A stretch of 64,000 bases of DNA from DATFCK01 sp963728975 (GTDB lineage: Bacteria > Verrucomicrobiota > Verrucomicrobiia > Chthoniobacterales > UBA10450). The notes under the pieces are model-generated. The model ran no database searches. It worked only from the letters and a program-made list of their open reading frames with translations, and had not been told where the DNA came from. Shown here piece after piece: positions 43,651 through 52,333 of the stretch. The stretch spans positions 248,001-312,000 of the forward strand of contig CAVSMF010000001.1 of the NCBI GenBank assembly GCA_963728975.1, written 5' to 3'. Made by a program: the position numbers and the translations under genes. Every line of letters starts with the position of its first letter. Position 1 is the first letter of the stretch.

Positions 43651-43703
43651 GCCTTTCAAAACGCTTGAATAATTCGTGCCCGCTTTGTCTAATCGACAAA
43701 CCT

Positions 43704-44006
43704 ATGAAAACCAAAACATTCAGTTTGATTATGGCCGTGAGTCTCGCCCTTGGCAGCGCAGTGTTCGCCGGGGCGAAAGATTATCAAGTCACGGGACCGG
43801 TTCTGGAAGTGACTGACAGCATGATCGCGGTTCAGAAAGGGAAGGACCGCTGGGAGATCGCAAAAGATTCAAATACCAAGACCGGTGGGGAAGTGAAAGT
43901 CGGGGACAAGGTGACCGTGCATTACACGATGACCGCTACCGACATCGAAGCTAAAGCCGGTAAAGCCAAAAAAGCCGAGAAGATGGGCGCGCAGAAGAAG
44001 GAATAG
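43704..44006 (+). CDS. Small secreted protein, paralogue 2
   Basis: 100 residues from MKTKTFSLIMAVSLALGSAVFAG, a signal peptide. The mature domain (VTGPVLEVTDSMIAVQKGKDRWEIAKDSN, then VGDKVTVHYTMTAT) parallels the preceding paralogue. The tail is rich in Lys and Ala (AKAGKAKKAEKMGAQKKE). The open frame upstream to 43422 is not coding. Likely periplasmic, unknown role. Confidence 0.7.
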   Translation: MKTKTFSLIMAVSLALGSAVFAGAKDYQVTGPVLEVTDSMIAVQKGKDRWEIAKDSNTKTGGEVKVGDKVTVHYTMTATDIEAKAGKAKKAEKMGAQKKE

Positions 44007-44045
44007 TCGGCAGCCGTTCTCTTTTTTGCTCTGCGGTGAGCGGGC

Positions 44046-45566
44046 TTAGTAACGACGACGCCCGCTGCCGCCGAGCAATCCGCCCAGAACACCGCGGATC
44101 AATTGCCGGCCGACTTGGCTGCTCGCCGCCCGCATTGCAGATTTAGCCATCGAAGTTGCCACCGAATCGTGGACCGCACCACGCGGCCCGATCGTCGGTT
44201 CGAAGATCCTGCCGAAGAAAGATTCCTTCGCCGGTTCCGGGACCGACGCGCCCGGCGTAGCCGCGGGTGCGCCAGCCGCAGTAGTTTTCTCGGCTGCTTT
44301 TGCCTGCAATTTTTCGAAAGCGGACTCCCGGTCGACCGCGTTTTCGTAATGGCCGGCCAGCACGGAAGAGCTGATGACTTGTTTCCGCTGCTCCGGCGTG
44401 ATCGCCCCAATCTGGCTGTGAGGTGGAAAAATCTTTGCCCGCTCCACGATTTCCGGCGAACCGTTTTCATCGAGCATTGAGACCAGCGCTTCTCCAACCC
44501 CTAACTCCGTTAAAACTGTTTCAACCTTGAGTTTTGGATTTTGGCGAAAGGTCTGGGCCGCAGCCGTCACCGCCTTTTGATCCCGCGGGGTAAAAGCACG
44601 CAGGGCGTGCTGCACCCGGTTGCCTAGCTGGCCCAAAACGACGTCCGGAATGTCCATCGGATTCTGGCTGACAAAATAAACCCCGACTCCTTTGGAGCGA
44701 ATCAGGCGGACCATTTGTTCGATTTTCTCTTCGACCGGTTTTTCGATATCCGCGAAAAGCAAATGCGCTTCGTCAAAGAAGAACACCAGCTTCGGTTTGT
44801 CGGGATCGCCTATTTCGGGCAGGTTTTGGAACAGTTCGGAAAGGAGCCAGAGCAGAAAAGTCGCGTAAACTTTCGGCGACTGCTGCATCAACTTCTCCGC
44901 GGCGAGAATATTGATTACACCCCGGCCGTCCTGGGTTTGGATGAGATCGTCAAGATTTAGGGCCGGTTCCCCAAAAAACTTATCCGCCCCCTGAGACTCG
45001 AGCGCGAGCAGATTGCGTTGAATGGCGCCGGCGCTTGCCGCCGATACGTTGCCATATTGGGTTTTAAACTGATCCGCGTTGTCCGCGACGAATTGCAGCA
45101 TCGAGCGCAGATCCTTCAGATCGAGCAGGAGCAGCCCGCTTTCGTCGGCGATCTTAAACACCATGTTGAGCACGCCCTCCTGGGTCTCGTTCAGTTCCAG
45201 GAGGCGCCCCAGAAGCAGCGGACCCATTTCGGAAACAGTCGCCCGAACCGGGTGGCCATTTTCGCCAAACACATCCCAGAATTCGACCGGGAAAGCTTCG
45301 CCTTTAAAGTCGGAAAGGCCCAGTTCCTTGGCTCGCGCGACCACTTTGGGATTGGTGGCGCCCGGTTGGCTAAGGCCGGCCAGGTCGCCTTTGACATCGG
45401 CCATGAAAACGGGGACGCCGCGCGCGCTAAAGTTTTCGGCCAGCGTTTGCAGGGTCACTGTCTTGCCGGTGCCGGTGGCTCCTGCAATCAGTCCATGGCG
45501 GTTTGCCAGTTTCGGCAGAAGATAAATTGTTTGGGCGGCCTGGGCTACTGGAATGGGATCGCTCAT
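44046..45566 (-). CDS. HerA-like ATPase of the DUF853/YjgR family
   Basis: 506 residues from MSDPIPVAQ, which matches the start of E. coli YjgR-type proteins. ANRHGLIAGATGTGKTVTLQ contains Walker A, KLVFFFDEAHLLF Walker B, and YFVSQNPMDIPDVVLGQLGNRVQHALRAFTP a sensor region. The C-terminal part (~430-506) is Ala/Pro-rich then RQLIRGVLGGLLGGSGRR. Related to HerA/FtsK translocases, function unknown. A TTG 23 codons upstream is open but unlikely. Confidence 0.85.
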   Translation of the reverse strand: MSDPIPVAQAAQTIYLLPKLANRHGLIAGATGTGKTVTLQTLAENFSARGVPVFMADVKGDLAGLSQPGATNPKVVARAKELGLSDFKGEAFPVEFWDVFGENGHPVRATVSEMGPLLLGRLLELNETQEGVLNMVFKIADESGLLLLDLKDLRSMLQFVADNADQFKTQYGNVSAASAGAIQRNLLALESQGADKFFGEPALNLDDLIQTQDGRGVINILAAEKLMQQSPKVYATFLLWLLSELFQNLPEIGDPDKPKLVFFFDEAHLLFADIEKPVEEKIEQMVRLIRSKGVGVYFVSQNPMDIPDVVLGQLGNRVQHALRAFTPRDQKAVTAAAQTFRQNPKLKVETVLTELGVGEALVSMLDENGSPEIVERAKIFPPHSQIGAITPEQRKQVISSSVLAGHYENAVDRESAFEKLQAKAAEKTTAAGAPAATPGASVPEPAKESFFGRIFEPTIGPRGAVHDSVATSMAKSAMRAASSQVGRQLIRGVLGGLLGGSGRRRY

Positions 45567-45678
45567 GTCGGGTTGGCAATGTTGTCCAAAGATCTCTTCA
45601 TTGTCCAGCTTGGGGAACCGAGATTGCCTGGTCAAAAAATCGGATTTGCTTGCAGAGCCACCGCAACGCCCCGCAACA

Positions 45679-45705
45679 GTGGGACGAGACGAGCTCGTCC
45701 CTCCC
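45679..45705. repeat. GTGG-tagged REP
   Basis: GTGG then GACGAGACGAGCTCGTCCC; matches the GACGAG family at 63.6 kb. Confidence 0.5.
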
Positions 45706-45707
45706 CG

Positions 45708-46136
45708 CTAGGCCGCCGAGCTTTGGCGCGGCCACGCTCCTAAAACCAATCCGCTAACGGCAAAGACGACCAGAGCCCGCCCCATGTTGATGAATATCAG
45801 CGGCCAGGGATTGGTCTCAAAAGCGGAGAACACGGAAATAGTGGCATATTCCACGAATAAGAAGGCGAACCAGCAAATCAGGGCGATCTTGAGGCCGGCC
45901 AGGGCAGTAACGGCGTTCAGCCGGCTGATCAACCAGGCCAGCGCGTAATTGACAAAGATCGAGGCAACAATCGCGGTCACGTAAGCGGAGACGTTATGGG
46001 TCCGCTCGATATCGGTCATGGTCCGGGCGTGATAGTTCAGCCACATCTCGCCGAAGATTGCGTACCAACCCCAGGCGATGAGTTGATGGACGACGACCAG
46101 GACCCATACCGCCAGATGGTTGATGCGAGTTTCCAT
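45708..46136 (-). CDS. DUF1761-like membrane protein
   Basis: 142 residues with four hydrophobic helices. VLVVVHQLIAWGWYAIFGEMW at the N-terminus and the later pattern resemble the DUF1761 family of unknown function. The product is an inner membrane protein. No operon partner is evident; the gene is followed by REP DNA. Confidence 0.6.
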   Translation of the reverse strand: METRINHLAVWVLVVVHQLIAWGWYAIFGEMWLNYHARTMTDIERTHNVSAYVTAIVASIFVNYALAWLISRLNAVTALAGLKIALICWFAFLFVEYATISVFSAFETNPWPLIFINMGRALVVFAVSGLVLGAWPRQSSAA

Positions 46137-46204
46137 AGCCGAATTATCGGTAAAGGCTCACGGCCAGGGCAAGCGCAAAGCACAATCGCTTCGCTAAATC
46201 ACCA

Positions 46205-46570
46205 ATCGCTCCGCTAAAGGACCAAATTCCAAACCCCAAACCCCAGGGAATAACCAAGCTCCGAACTCCAAACGGCCGTCGCCCCCACCGCAAAGTCATC
46301 CCGAACGGAGTGAGGGATCGGGTGTAAGCCTTTTCCCAGTCCCGATCCTTCGACTCCGCTTCGCTCCGCTCAGGATGACGGTAAAGAGAGCGCGGGCTTG
46401 AACCTTCGCGCCGCCTTTCGCGATGATCGAATGTCCTTTCTCATCCGGGTATCCAATCCGGTCCCTGTGTGCGCGGTTTGCTTCGAACCTTGAGGTTTGA
46501 ATATTCTTTGGTGCTTGGGTATTGTTGTCCGCCGCAGGACGGATTCGCCGGGGCGAACTTGGAGATTGTG
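46205..46570. repeat. Repeat-filled space upstream of the DUF1761 gene
   Basis: GGACCAAATTCCAAACCCC and AGCTCCGAACTCCAAACGG (46219-46275) and TTTGAATATTCTTTGGTGCTTGGGTATTG (46495) are inverted members of the CTCCAA family. Between them 46295-46379 is a palindromic element (GTCATCCCGAACGG and its reverse, ending GGATGAC). No gene seen in 443 bp. Confidence 0.65.
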
Positions 46571-46579
46571 CTCTCGGCC

Positions 46580-48466
46580 TTAGCCCGCGGCCACCGCTTC
46601 TGCACTTTCAATCAGCTCCGAACCGTGGGGTGTTTCGTCCGGCGGAGCGGCTTCGATCGAGACAATAGAAAACTGGTCGAGGCCATCGTCCCTGTTTAAA
46701 CTTACCAGATCGCCCTTCTGTTGTCCCAGCAATGCCTGCCCGATCGCAGTTTGATAAGAAATGACGTGCCGGTCGGGATCCCCATCCCACGCGCCCAAAA
46801 TGGTGTAGGTCTCCTCTTTACCCGATTTTTGCTCGCGCAGCCTAACCACTGTGCCAATGGAAACGCGCGAAGTATCGGGATTCTCGAACCCGGTGCCGCG
46901 CGCACTGTGCAAGGCGTGCTCGAGTTCCGTTTTCCGGCGCATCAGGACCGCCTGCATTTGCTTGGCCGCCTTGTATTCGAAGTTCTCGCTCAGATCGCCA
47001 TAGGAACGGGCCAGCGCGATCTCCCTCGTATTTTCGGGAATTTTCTTTTTGACCAGCTCCTCGAATTCCACCTTCCGTCTTTGCAAGCTGCTCCAGGAAA
47101 CAACCAGGGGGGCGGTTTTTTCCTCCGGTTGGGCGCCGGTAATCATCGGCTCCAACTCGGGATAGAGCTTGACCAGGCGGGCCAGAAGCGAACGCTTGGT
47201 TAAATCGTCCACTGCCGGCGTCAGCAGGAGTCTTCGCATAGCGTCGCGGGCTCTGCCGATCTCGACATTCTCAAACATGTCGGCAATCAATCGGCGATCA
47301 TCGATCATGAGATCGCGCAAGCGCCCGCCCCGGCTGGTCTCGTTGTGCTGCTCCCGCTCGATTGTCCCAAGTATCGCGTTCAGCAATTCGGGGGTAACCA
47401 GCTCAGGCCAGTTGGCGCGATCCTTGGAAAGCCAGATAAGCATTTCACTCGTGGTCGAATGCTCGCGAATACTTCGGTCGAGCATCTGTTGGAGTTCGGC
47501 TTGATTCCCGGTCTCGATGAAAAGCCGCGCGACCTGGGCCAGCACCCGCGGGTGAGTGCCGCGCATTAACTGAACCGCGCGGGCGTGCCACCGGTCTCCC
47601 AAAGCGGCCGGAAGTGCCTGGACGACTCTTTTTTCCTTGGCCGCAGGCAATTTCGGCAAAATGACATGGAGCCGCGCTTCCTCCTCTAAAATCAACTTCG
47701 GCAGGGTCAGAGAAAGATTCGTCGTCTTGAGTTCCGGCACCCGCTCCAGGAGATCGTCGCGTCCCAGAACCAATTCAAAAGTGAGTCCCGGATGCAGTTT
47801 CAGGTTGCGAGCCGCATTTTGTTCGACCGCGATCACGATCGGCTGCAACTGGCTGGATGGATTATCGAATTCCTCATGGGACCGGATGATCTGCTCAAGG
47901 GCGGCGGACTGCTCTTTGGGCTGCCGGGCTTGCTGGAACGCGGCGAGGAGCTGATCGGGATGAGACACTGGGGCGGACCGAAGCTCAAGCGGCTCGCTTT
48001 TCTTGGCTGGAACCAAAAAGTGCCCTTCCTTTTTCAGCCGCTTCTTAGTCGATTCCCACCAGCGTTTCCATTCGGCTTCGGTAAAAATGTCGCCGATCAA
48101 CCATTCGCTGATCTGCTGGGCGGTCGCTTTGCCGCCAAGGCTCTCCAGAATGTTCCGGGTCAGGCCCTCCGGATCTTGCACCGCCATCCGCTTGGTCGCC
48201 GAAAGGTCAGCCGCCTTGAGGGCAAGGAAATGCCCCGGCGGAATCACGGTCAGATTGTCGGCGGCGTACTGCAACTGCATGGAATGTCCCTTTTTGCCGG
48301 AAAAATCGATGACGATTTGACCCAGGAGAAGGTTCCACTCGGCGATCCGGCCGAATCCCCAGCTTTTGTGCAGGCAAAAGGCGCCCGGATGAAGCCTGTC
48401 CAGCGCTTCGGCGCCTCTGGAGGTGAGTTTTCCCGATTCAACGAGTTTTTCCAGTTCCGGGTCCAT
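46580..48466 (-). CDS. greA: Long GreA-type transcript cleavage factor
   Basis: 628 residues. The C-terminal ~160 residues are a normal GreA/GreB: coiled-coil with the acidic tip IALARSYGDLSENFEYKAAKQMQ and FKBP-like domain VSIGTVVRLR and DPDRHVISYQTAIGQALLGQQKGDLVS. The N-terminal ~450 residues are helical and of unknown function. GreA normally is ~158 residues; long forms are known in Chlamydiae. It rescues backtracked RNA polymerase. The tip acidic pair (Asp, Glu) is preserved. Start ATG is followed by MDPELEKLVESGK. Confidence 0.88.
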   Translation of the reverse strand: MDPELEKLVESGKLTSRGAEALDRLHPGAFCLHKSWGFGRIAEWNLLLGQIVIDFSGKKGHSMQLQYAADNLTVIPPGHFLALKAADLSATKRMAVQDPEGLTRNILESLGGKATAQQISEWLIGDIFTEAEWKRWWESTKKRLKKEGHFLVPAKKSEPLELRSAPVSHPDQLLAAFQQARQPKEQSAALEQIIRSHEEFDNPSSQLQPIVIAVEQNAARNLKLHPGLTFELVLGRDDLLERVPELKTTNLSLTLPKLILEEEARLHVILPKLPAAKEKRVVQALPAALGDRWHARAVQLMRGTHPRVLAQVARLFIETGNQAELQQMLDRSIREHSTTSEMLIWLSKDRANWPELVTPELLNAILGTIEREQHNETSRGGRLRDLMIDDRRLIADMFENVEIGRARDAMRRLLLTPAVDDLTKRSLLARLVKLYPELEPMITGAQPEEKTAPLVVSWSSLQRRKVEFEELVKKKIPENTREIALARSYGDLSENFEYKAAKQMQAVLMRRKTELEHALHSARGTGFENPDTSRVSIGTVVRLREQKSGKEETYTILGAWDGDPDRHVISYQTAIGQALLGQQKGDLVSLNRDDGLDQFSIVSIEAAPPDETPHGSELIESAEAVAAG

Positions 48467-48574
48467 TCAGCTCCTGTAAACTTACGAGGAACGAGGCGCT
48501 TCGCGAGAGAAAAGTCTCAAAAGCTGTCGTTTAGAATTGCCGTAATGCCGCTGTCGTGAAACTTTGTCCGCTCC

Positions 48575-49516
48575 GTGTCGACGAGTATCTGGCTTTGGGT
48601 GGCATTTCATATTGGGGTTTTCCTCGCCCTAATTATTGATCTTGCCCAGTTTAAGATACGAGACCGGGAGTTGAGCCTCCGGGCAGCGGCCCGCCGGAGC
48701 GTCCTTTGGGTCCTGCTTTCCCTGGGGTTCAATGGAATTGTCTGGTATCTGAAGGGGCCCGATAGCGCCCTGGAGTTTTTTACCGGCTACCTGGTCGAGT
48801 ATTCCCTAAGCGTCGACAACATACTTGTGTTCGTTTTGGTTTTTACCCATTTCCAAGTCTCAGGCAAAGCCCAACACCGGGTCCTGGTTTGGGGAATCGT
48901 GGGCGCACTCATTATGCGGGGTATTATGATCTGGCTCGGACTCACCCTCGTTTCCTATTTCAGCTTCGTCCTTTACCTGTTCGGAGCTTTTCTGGTCGTC
49001 ACCGGCGTCCGGATGTTCTTTAAGAAAACCATCGCGGTCGATTTTGCCGACAGCTGGTGGATGAAGCTTTGCCGCAAAATGATCCCGGTCACCCGGGATT
49101 TCCACGAGGAGCACTTTAAGGCCTATGTCGATGGACGTTGGATGCTCACCCCGTTGGCGCTGGTCCTGATCGTGATCGACCTGATGGACCTGGCTTTCGC
49201 GGTCGATTCCATTCCGGCCGTCTTCGCCATTACCCATGACCGCTTCATCATCTACACCTCCAATATCTGTGCCATCGTCGGACTGCGTTCCCTCTATTTC
49301 CTCCTCGCCAATATAATGAATCGATTCATTTACCTGAAAGTCGGGCTCGCCTTCATCCTCACTTTTGTCGGGTTGAAAATGATCGTGGCGCATTATTTTC
49401 CAATCCCGAATTTCGCGGCTCTCGGTGTGATTGTTGTCATCCTGGCCGTCACGATCACCGCTTCGGTGCTAGTGACCCGCCGCCGGACCCGGACCGGGCC
49501 TGAAAATCAAGGTTGA
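48575..49516 (+). CDS. TerC family integral membrane protein
   Basis: 313 residues from GTG. Eight to nine helices. YLVEYSLSVDNILVFVLVFTHF and PLALVLIVIDLMDLAFAVDSIPAVFAIT contain the conserved acidic pairs of TerC/Alx proteins, thought to export Mn2+ or other metals, with roles in tellurite resistance and metal homeostasis. No ter genes are nearby. Inner membrane. Confidence 0.92.
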   Translation: MSTSIWLWVAFHIGVFLALIIDLAQFKIRDRELSLRAAARRSVLWVLLSLGFNGIVWYLKGPDSALEFFTGYLVEYSLSVDNILVFVLVFTHFQVSGKAQHRVLVWGIVGALIMRGIMIWLGLTLVSYFSFVLYLFGAFLVVTGVRMFFKKTIAVDFADSWWMKLCRKMIPVTRDFHEEHFKAYVDGRWMLTPLALVLIVIDLMDLAFAVDSIPAVFAITHDRFIIYTSNICAIVGLRSLYFLLANIMNRFIYLKVGLAFILTFVGLKMIVAHYFPIPNFAALGVIVVILAVTITASVLVTRRRTRTGPENQG

Positions 49517-49555
49517 TCGGGCCAACGACCTTCTGCTATTAGTAGGGAGGTGGCC

Positions 49556-49963
49556 ATGAAAAAACTCGCTTTCGCCTTGTTTATGGTGGCAGCTCTCTGC
49601 GGACAGGCTGTTGCCGACATTCAGGATCCGCCGTCGAACGATTACGGCCCAACCCGAAAACTCGGGCGCGCGTTATCGAATTTCTTTCTCGCTCCAGCCG
49701 AGATTCCGGTGACGGTCGCGACAATCAACAAGGAAGAAGGCAACGCCGCCGCCGCCGGCTACGGCGTGGTGCGGGGCGCGGGGAGATCTGCTGTTCGCCA
49801 TATTGCCGGGTTCCTGGAGTTCGTGACCTTTCCATTTCCGGTCTGGCATCAAAGCTACTATCCTTTGTTGCCGAGCGACATTCCCTACATTCACGCCGGT
49901 TATTCGGAATTTCCGCCGGAGCTTGGGAACGAATCGAAATACCCTTACGTAAGGGATTACTAG
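49556..49963 (+). CDS. Exosortase system-associated protein, TIGR04073 type
   Basis: 135 residues. The signal peptide MKKLAFALFMVAALCGQAVA is followed by RKLGRALSNFFLAPAEIPVTV and VRGAGRSAVRHIAGFLEFVTFPFPV, then YYPLLPSDIPYIHAGYSEFPPE. This is the pattern I associate with TIGR04073, a short secreted family co-occurring with exosortase/PEP-CTERM systems. No exosortase gene is in the window. GGGAGG lies 8 bases before ATG. Confidence 0.65.
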   Translation: MKKLAFALFMVAALCGQAVADIQDPPSNDYGPTRKLGRALSNFFLAPAEIPVTVATINKEEGNAAAAGYGVVRGAGRSAVRHIAGFLEFVTFPFPVWHQSYYPLLPSDIPYIHAGYSEFPPELGNESKYPYVRDY

Positions 49964-49977
49964 AGATCTCGGCTGAG

Positions 49978-50035
49978 GTGGGGACGCACCTCCAGCGGCG
50001 TCCGTAACGAATCGCGCTCTCGAGAGCGGGGCTAC
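49978..50035. repeat. REP pair before the histidine kinase gene
   Basis: GTGG then GGACGCACCTCCAGCGGCGTCC at the left; on the minus strand at the right GTAG then CCCCGCTCTCGAGAGCG. Further GC-rich DNA to 50190 shows no gene. Confidence 0.6.
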
Positions 50036-50190
50036 CCGCTCAACCCCGGCCGGCTCGGAGAGCCCTCCCTGCCTGTGCAACCGATCTCCGGTGGCGCTCC
50101 GAAGCGCATGATCGGCAATTCTCCTTCCCGTTGTTGACCTTAGCCCGTAACGACGTAGAGGTAGAACGATTCGCCACGGGCGGTCGCACA

Positions 50191-52206
50191 ATGCAATTGC
50201 GACGTGTTTCAATCCTGCCGGCCATTGGCATTCTGGCAGCGGTATATTTTGTCGCCGGCAAGCTTAGCCTGAACCTCGCCTCCATTCACGCCAGTGCTTC
50301 CCCGGTCTGGCCCCCGGCCGGCATCGCCCTGGCGGCGCTGCTTGTCCTCGGTTACCGGGTCTGGCCCGCAATTTTTATCGGCGCATTTCTGGCTAACGCC
50401 ACCACTTTTGGCAACGTTGCCAGTTCCCTTTGCATAGCCAGCGGCAATACCATGGAAGCGCTTTTCGGGGCCTGGCTGGTAAACCGGTTTGCCGGTGGCT
50501 TGTTCGTGTTCGATCGGGCGCGAGACGTTTTCAAGTTTACCCTGGCGGTCATGCTCAGCACGCTCGTTAGTCCGATTATCGGCATTACCGGCTTGGCCTT
50601 GAATGGATTTGCTCGCTGGTCAAACTTCGGACCGATCTGGCTTACCTGGTGGCTCGGTGACGCCACCGGCGAACTCATTGTCGCTCCCTTGATCGTTCTC
50701 TGGAGCGTCGCTGTCACCCGGCAATGGACCCGGAAGGAAGTCGCCGAAGTCGGCTTTCTCCTCGTTCTGCTTCTGGTTCTGGGCGATCTGATCTTTGGCG
50801 GCTGGTTTGCCATTTCGGCCAGGAATTACCCCATCGCGTTCATCTGCGGACCGATTGTGATCTGGACCGCGTTTCGGTTCACCCAGCGCGAAACCGCCAC
50901 CGGTCTCTTCATTTTGTCCGCCCTGGCGATCTGGGGAACGCTAAACGGCTTTGGCCCGTTCGTAATGGAGACCGAGAATCAATCACTGTTGATGATGCAA
51001 ACCTCCACCGCCGTGCTGACGATAACCGCTCTTGCTTTATCGGCCGCGATGTCGGAACGGCGGCGGGCCGAAGCAGCCATCGAGCAACAAAAGGCAGCGG
51101 TGGAAGCGGCCAATCGAACCAAGGATAATTTTCTCGCCATGCTTTCCCACGAGCTGCGCACTCCGCTTACTCCGGTGATCGCGGCCCTCGACACTTTGGA
51201 ATCCGGACCGGCGTTGTCGGAAGACGCCAAAACGTCGCTGACCATGATTCGCCGCAATGTCGAGCTCGAAAGCCAGTTGATCGACGATCTGCTCGATTTG
51301 ACCCGTATCGCCAGGGACAAGTTGCAGCTGCAATTCATCCCGCTCGATGCCCATCAAGCGATCGCCAACGTGACTGAAATCTGCCGCACCGAGGCCCACG
51401 CCCGGCAACTTCGCGTCCATCTCAACTTGCGGGCGGGCGCGCATTATGTTTCCGCCGACACAGCAAAGTTTCAGCAGATCATTTGGAATCTCCTCAAGAA
51501 CGCGATCAAGTTCACCCGGGAAAACGGCGAGATAACGATCCGGACAAGCAATCCCACACCCCAGATGCTGGCGATCAGCGTCCGCGATACCGGCATCGGC
51601 ATGCAACCGGATATCATGCAACGAATTTTCGATCCATTTGAGCAAGGCGACCGCTCGTTTCAAACCCGGTTTGGCGGACTTGGGCTCGGGTTGGCGATTT
51701 CAAAATCGCTGAGCCAGGCCCATGGCGGCGCCCTTGTGGCCAAGAGCGATGGACTCGACAAAGGTTCAACCTTCATCCTGAGCCTGCCCACGACGCCCGC
51801 CCCGGCCCGGCGGCCGGCGCCACGCCAGGAACTTCCGGCTGAGACCCGACCGCTTCGCATTTTGCTGGTCGACGATCATCAGGATACATGCATGGCTCTG
51901 GAACGTCTGCTGGTGCGCCGCGGCCATCTGGTCGCCGCCGTTCATAATATGCGCTCCGCCATGGAAGCAGCCGGACGCAATCAGTTCGATCTCCTGATCA
52001 GCGATATCGCCCTCCCCGACGGCACCGGCGTCGAATTGATGTCGTGCCTCCGCGCCATTTCCACCATCCGCGGAATTGCCATCAGCGGTTTCGGCATGAA
52101 CGGCGACATCGAAAAAAGTCTCCAAGCCGGGTTTGCCGAGCACTTGGTCAAACCGATCAAGGTGGAAAAACTCGAGGCCGCCATCGAGCGGGCCATCAGG
52201 GCGTAA
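50191..52206 (+). CDS. MASE1-domain hybrid sensor histidine kinase
   Basis: 671 residues from MQLRRVSILPAIG. An N-terminal MASE1 region (~5-285) has eight to nine helices, with ASPVWPPAGIALAALL typical of the family. A HisKA domain follows with NFLAMLSHELRTPLTPVI (phospho-His), an HATPase with WNLLKNAIKFT (N box), VRDTGIGM (G1) and GGLGLGLAISKSL (G2), and a receiver domain (~567-670) with RILLVDDH and DLLISDIALPDGTGVE as the phospho-acceptor aspartate. Ligand unknown. It is an orphan and probably feeds an unlinked phosphotransfer partner. Confidence 0.9.
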   Translation: MQLRRVSILPAIGILAAVYFVAGKLSLNLASIHASASPVWPPAGIALAALLVLGYRVWPAIFIGAFLANATTFGNVASSLCIASGNTMEALFGAWLVNRFAGGLFVFDRARDVFKFTLAVMLSTLVSPIIGITGLALNGFARWSNFGPIWLTWWLGDATGELIVAPLIVLWSVAVTRQWTRKEVAEVGFLLVLLLVLGDLIFGGWFAISARNYPIAFICGPIVIWTAFRFTQRETATGLFILSALAIWGTLNGFGPFVMETENQSLLMMQTSTAVLTITALALSAAMSERRRAEAAIEQQKAAVEAANRTKDNFLAMLSHELRTPLTPVIAALDTLESGPALSEDAKTSLTMIRRNVELESQLIDDLLDLTRIARDKLQLQFIPLDAHQAIANVTEICRTEAHARQLRVHLNLRAGAHYVSADTAKFQQIIWNLLKNAIKFTRENGEITIRTSNPTPQMLAISVRDTGIGMQPDIMQRIFDPFEQGDRSFQTRFGGLGLGLAISKSLSQAHGGALVAKSDGLDKGSTFILSLPTTPAPARRPAPRQELPAETRPLRILLVDDHQDTCMALERLLVRRGHLVAAVHNMRSAMEAAGRNQFDLLISDIALPDGTGVELMSCLRAISTIRGIAISGFGMNGDIEKSLQAGFAEHLVKPIKVEKLEAAIERAIRA

Positions 52207-52207
52207 A

Positions 52208-52325
52208 CCACCAAGCACCAAAGAAACACCAAGCTTCAATATCCAAATGAGGCTCCACGCGTTGTTGGAGCTTTGAGCTTGAATATTCTCTGGTGCTTGG
52301 GGTTTGGTGCTTGGTGCTTGGATCC
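52208..52325. repeat. Inverted CTCCAA/TTGGAG-type element
   Basis: CCACCAAGCACCAAAGAAACACC and TTGAATATTCTCTGGTGCTTGG are inverted arms, with GGGTTTGGTGCTTGGTGCTTGG in the right arm. It abuts the ATG region of the methyltransferase gene. Confidence 0.7.
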
Positions 52326-52333
52326 TCTCCTTC

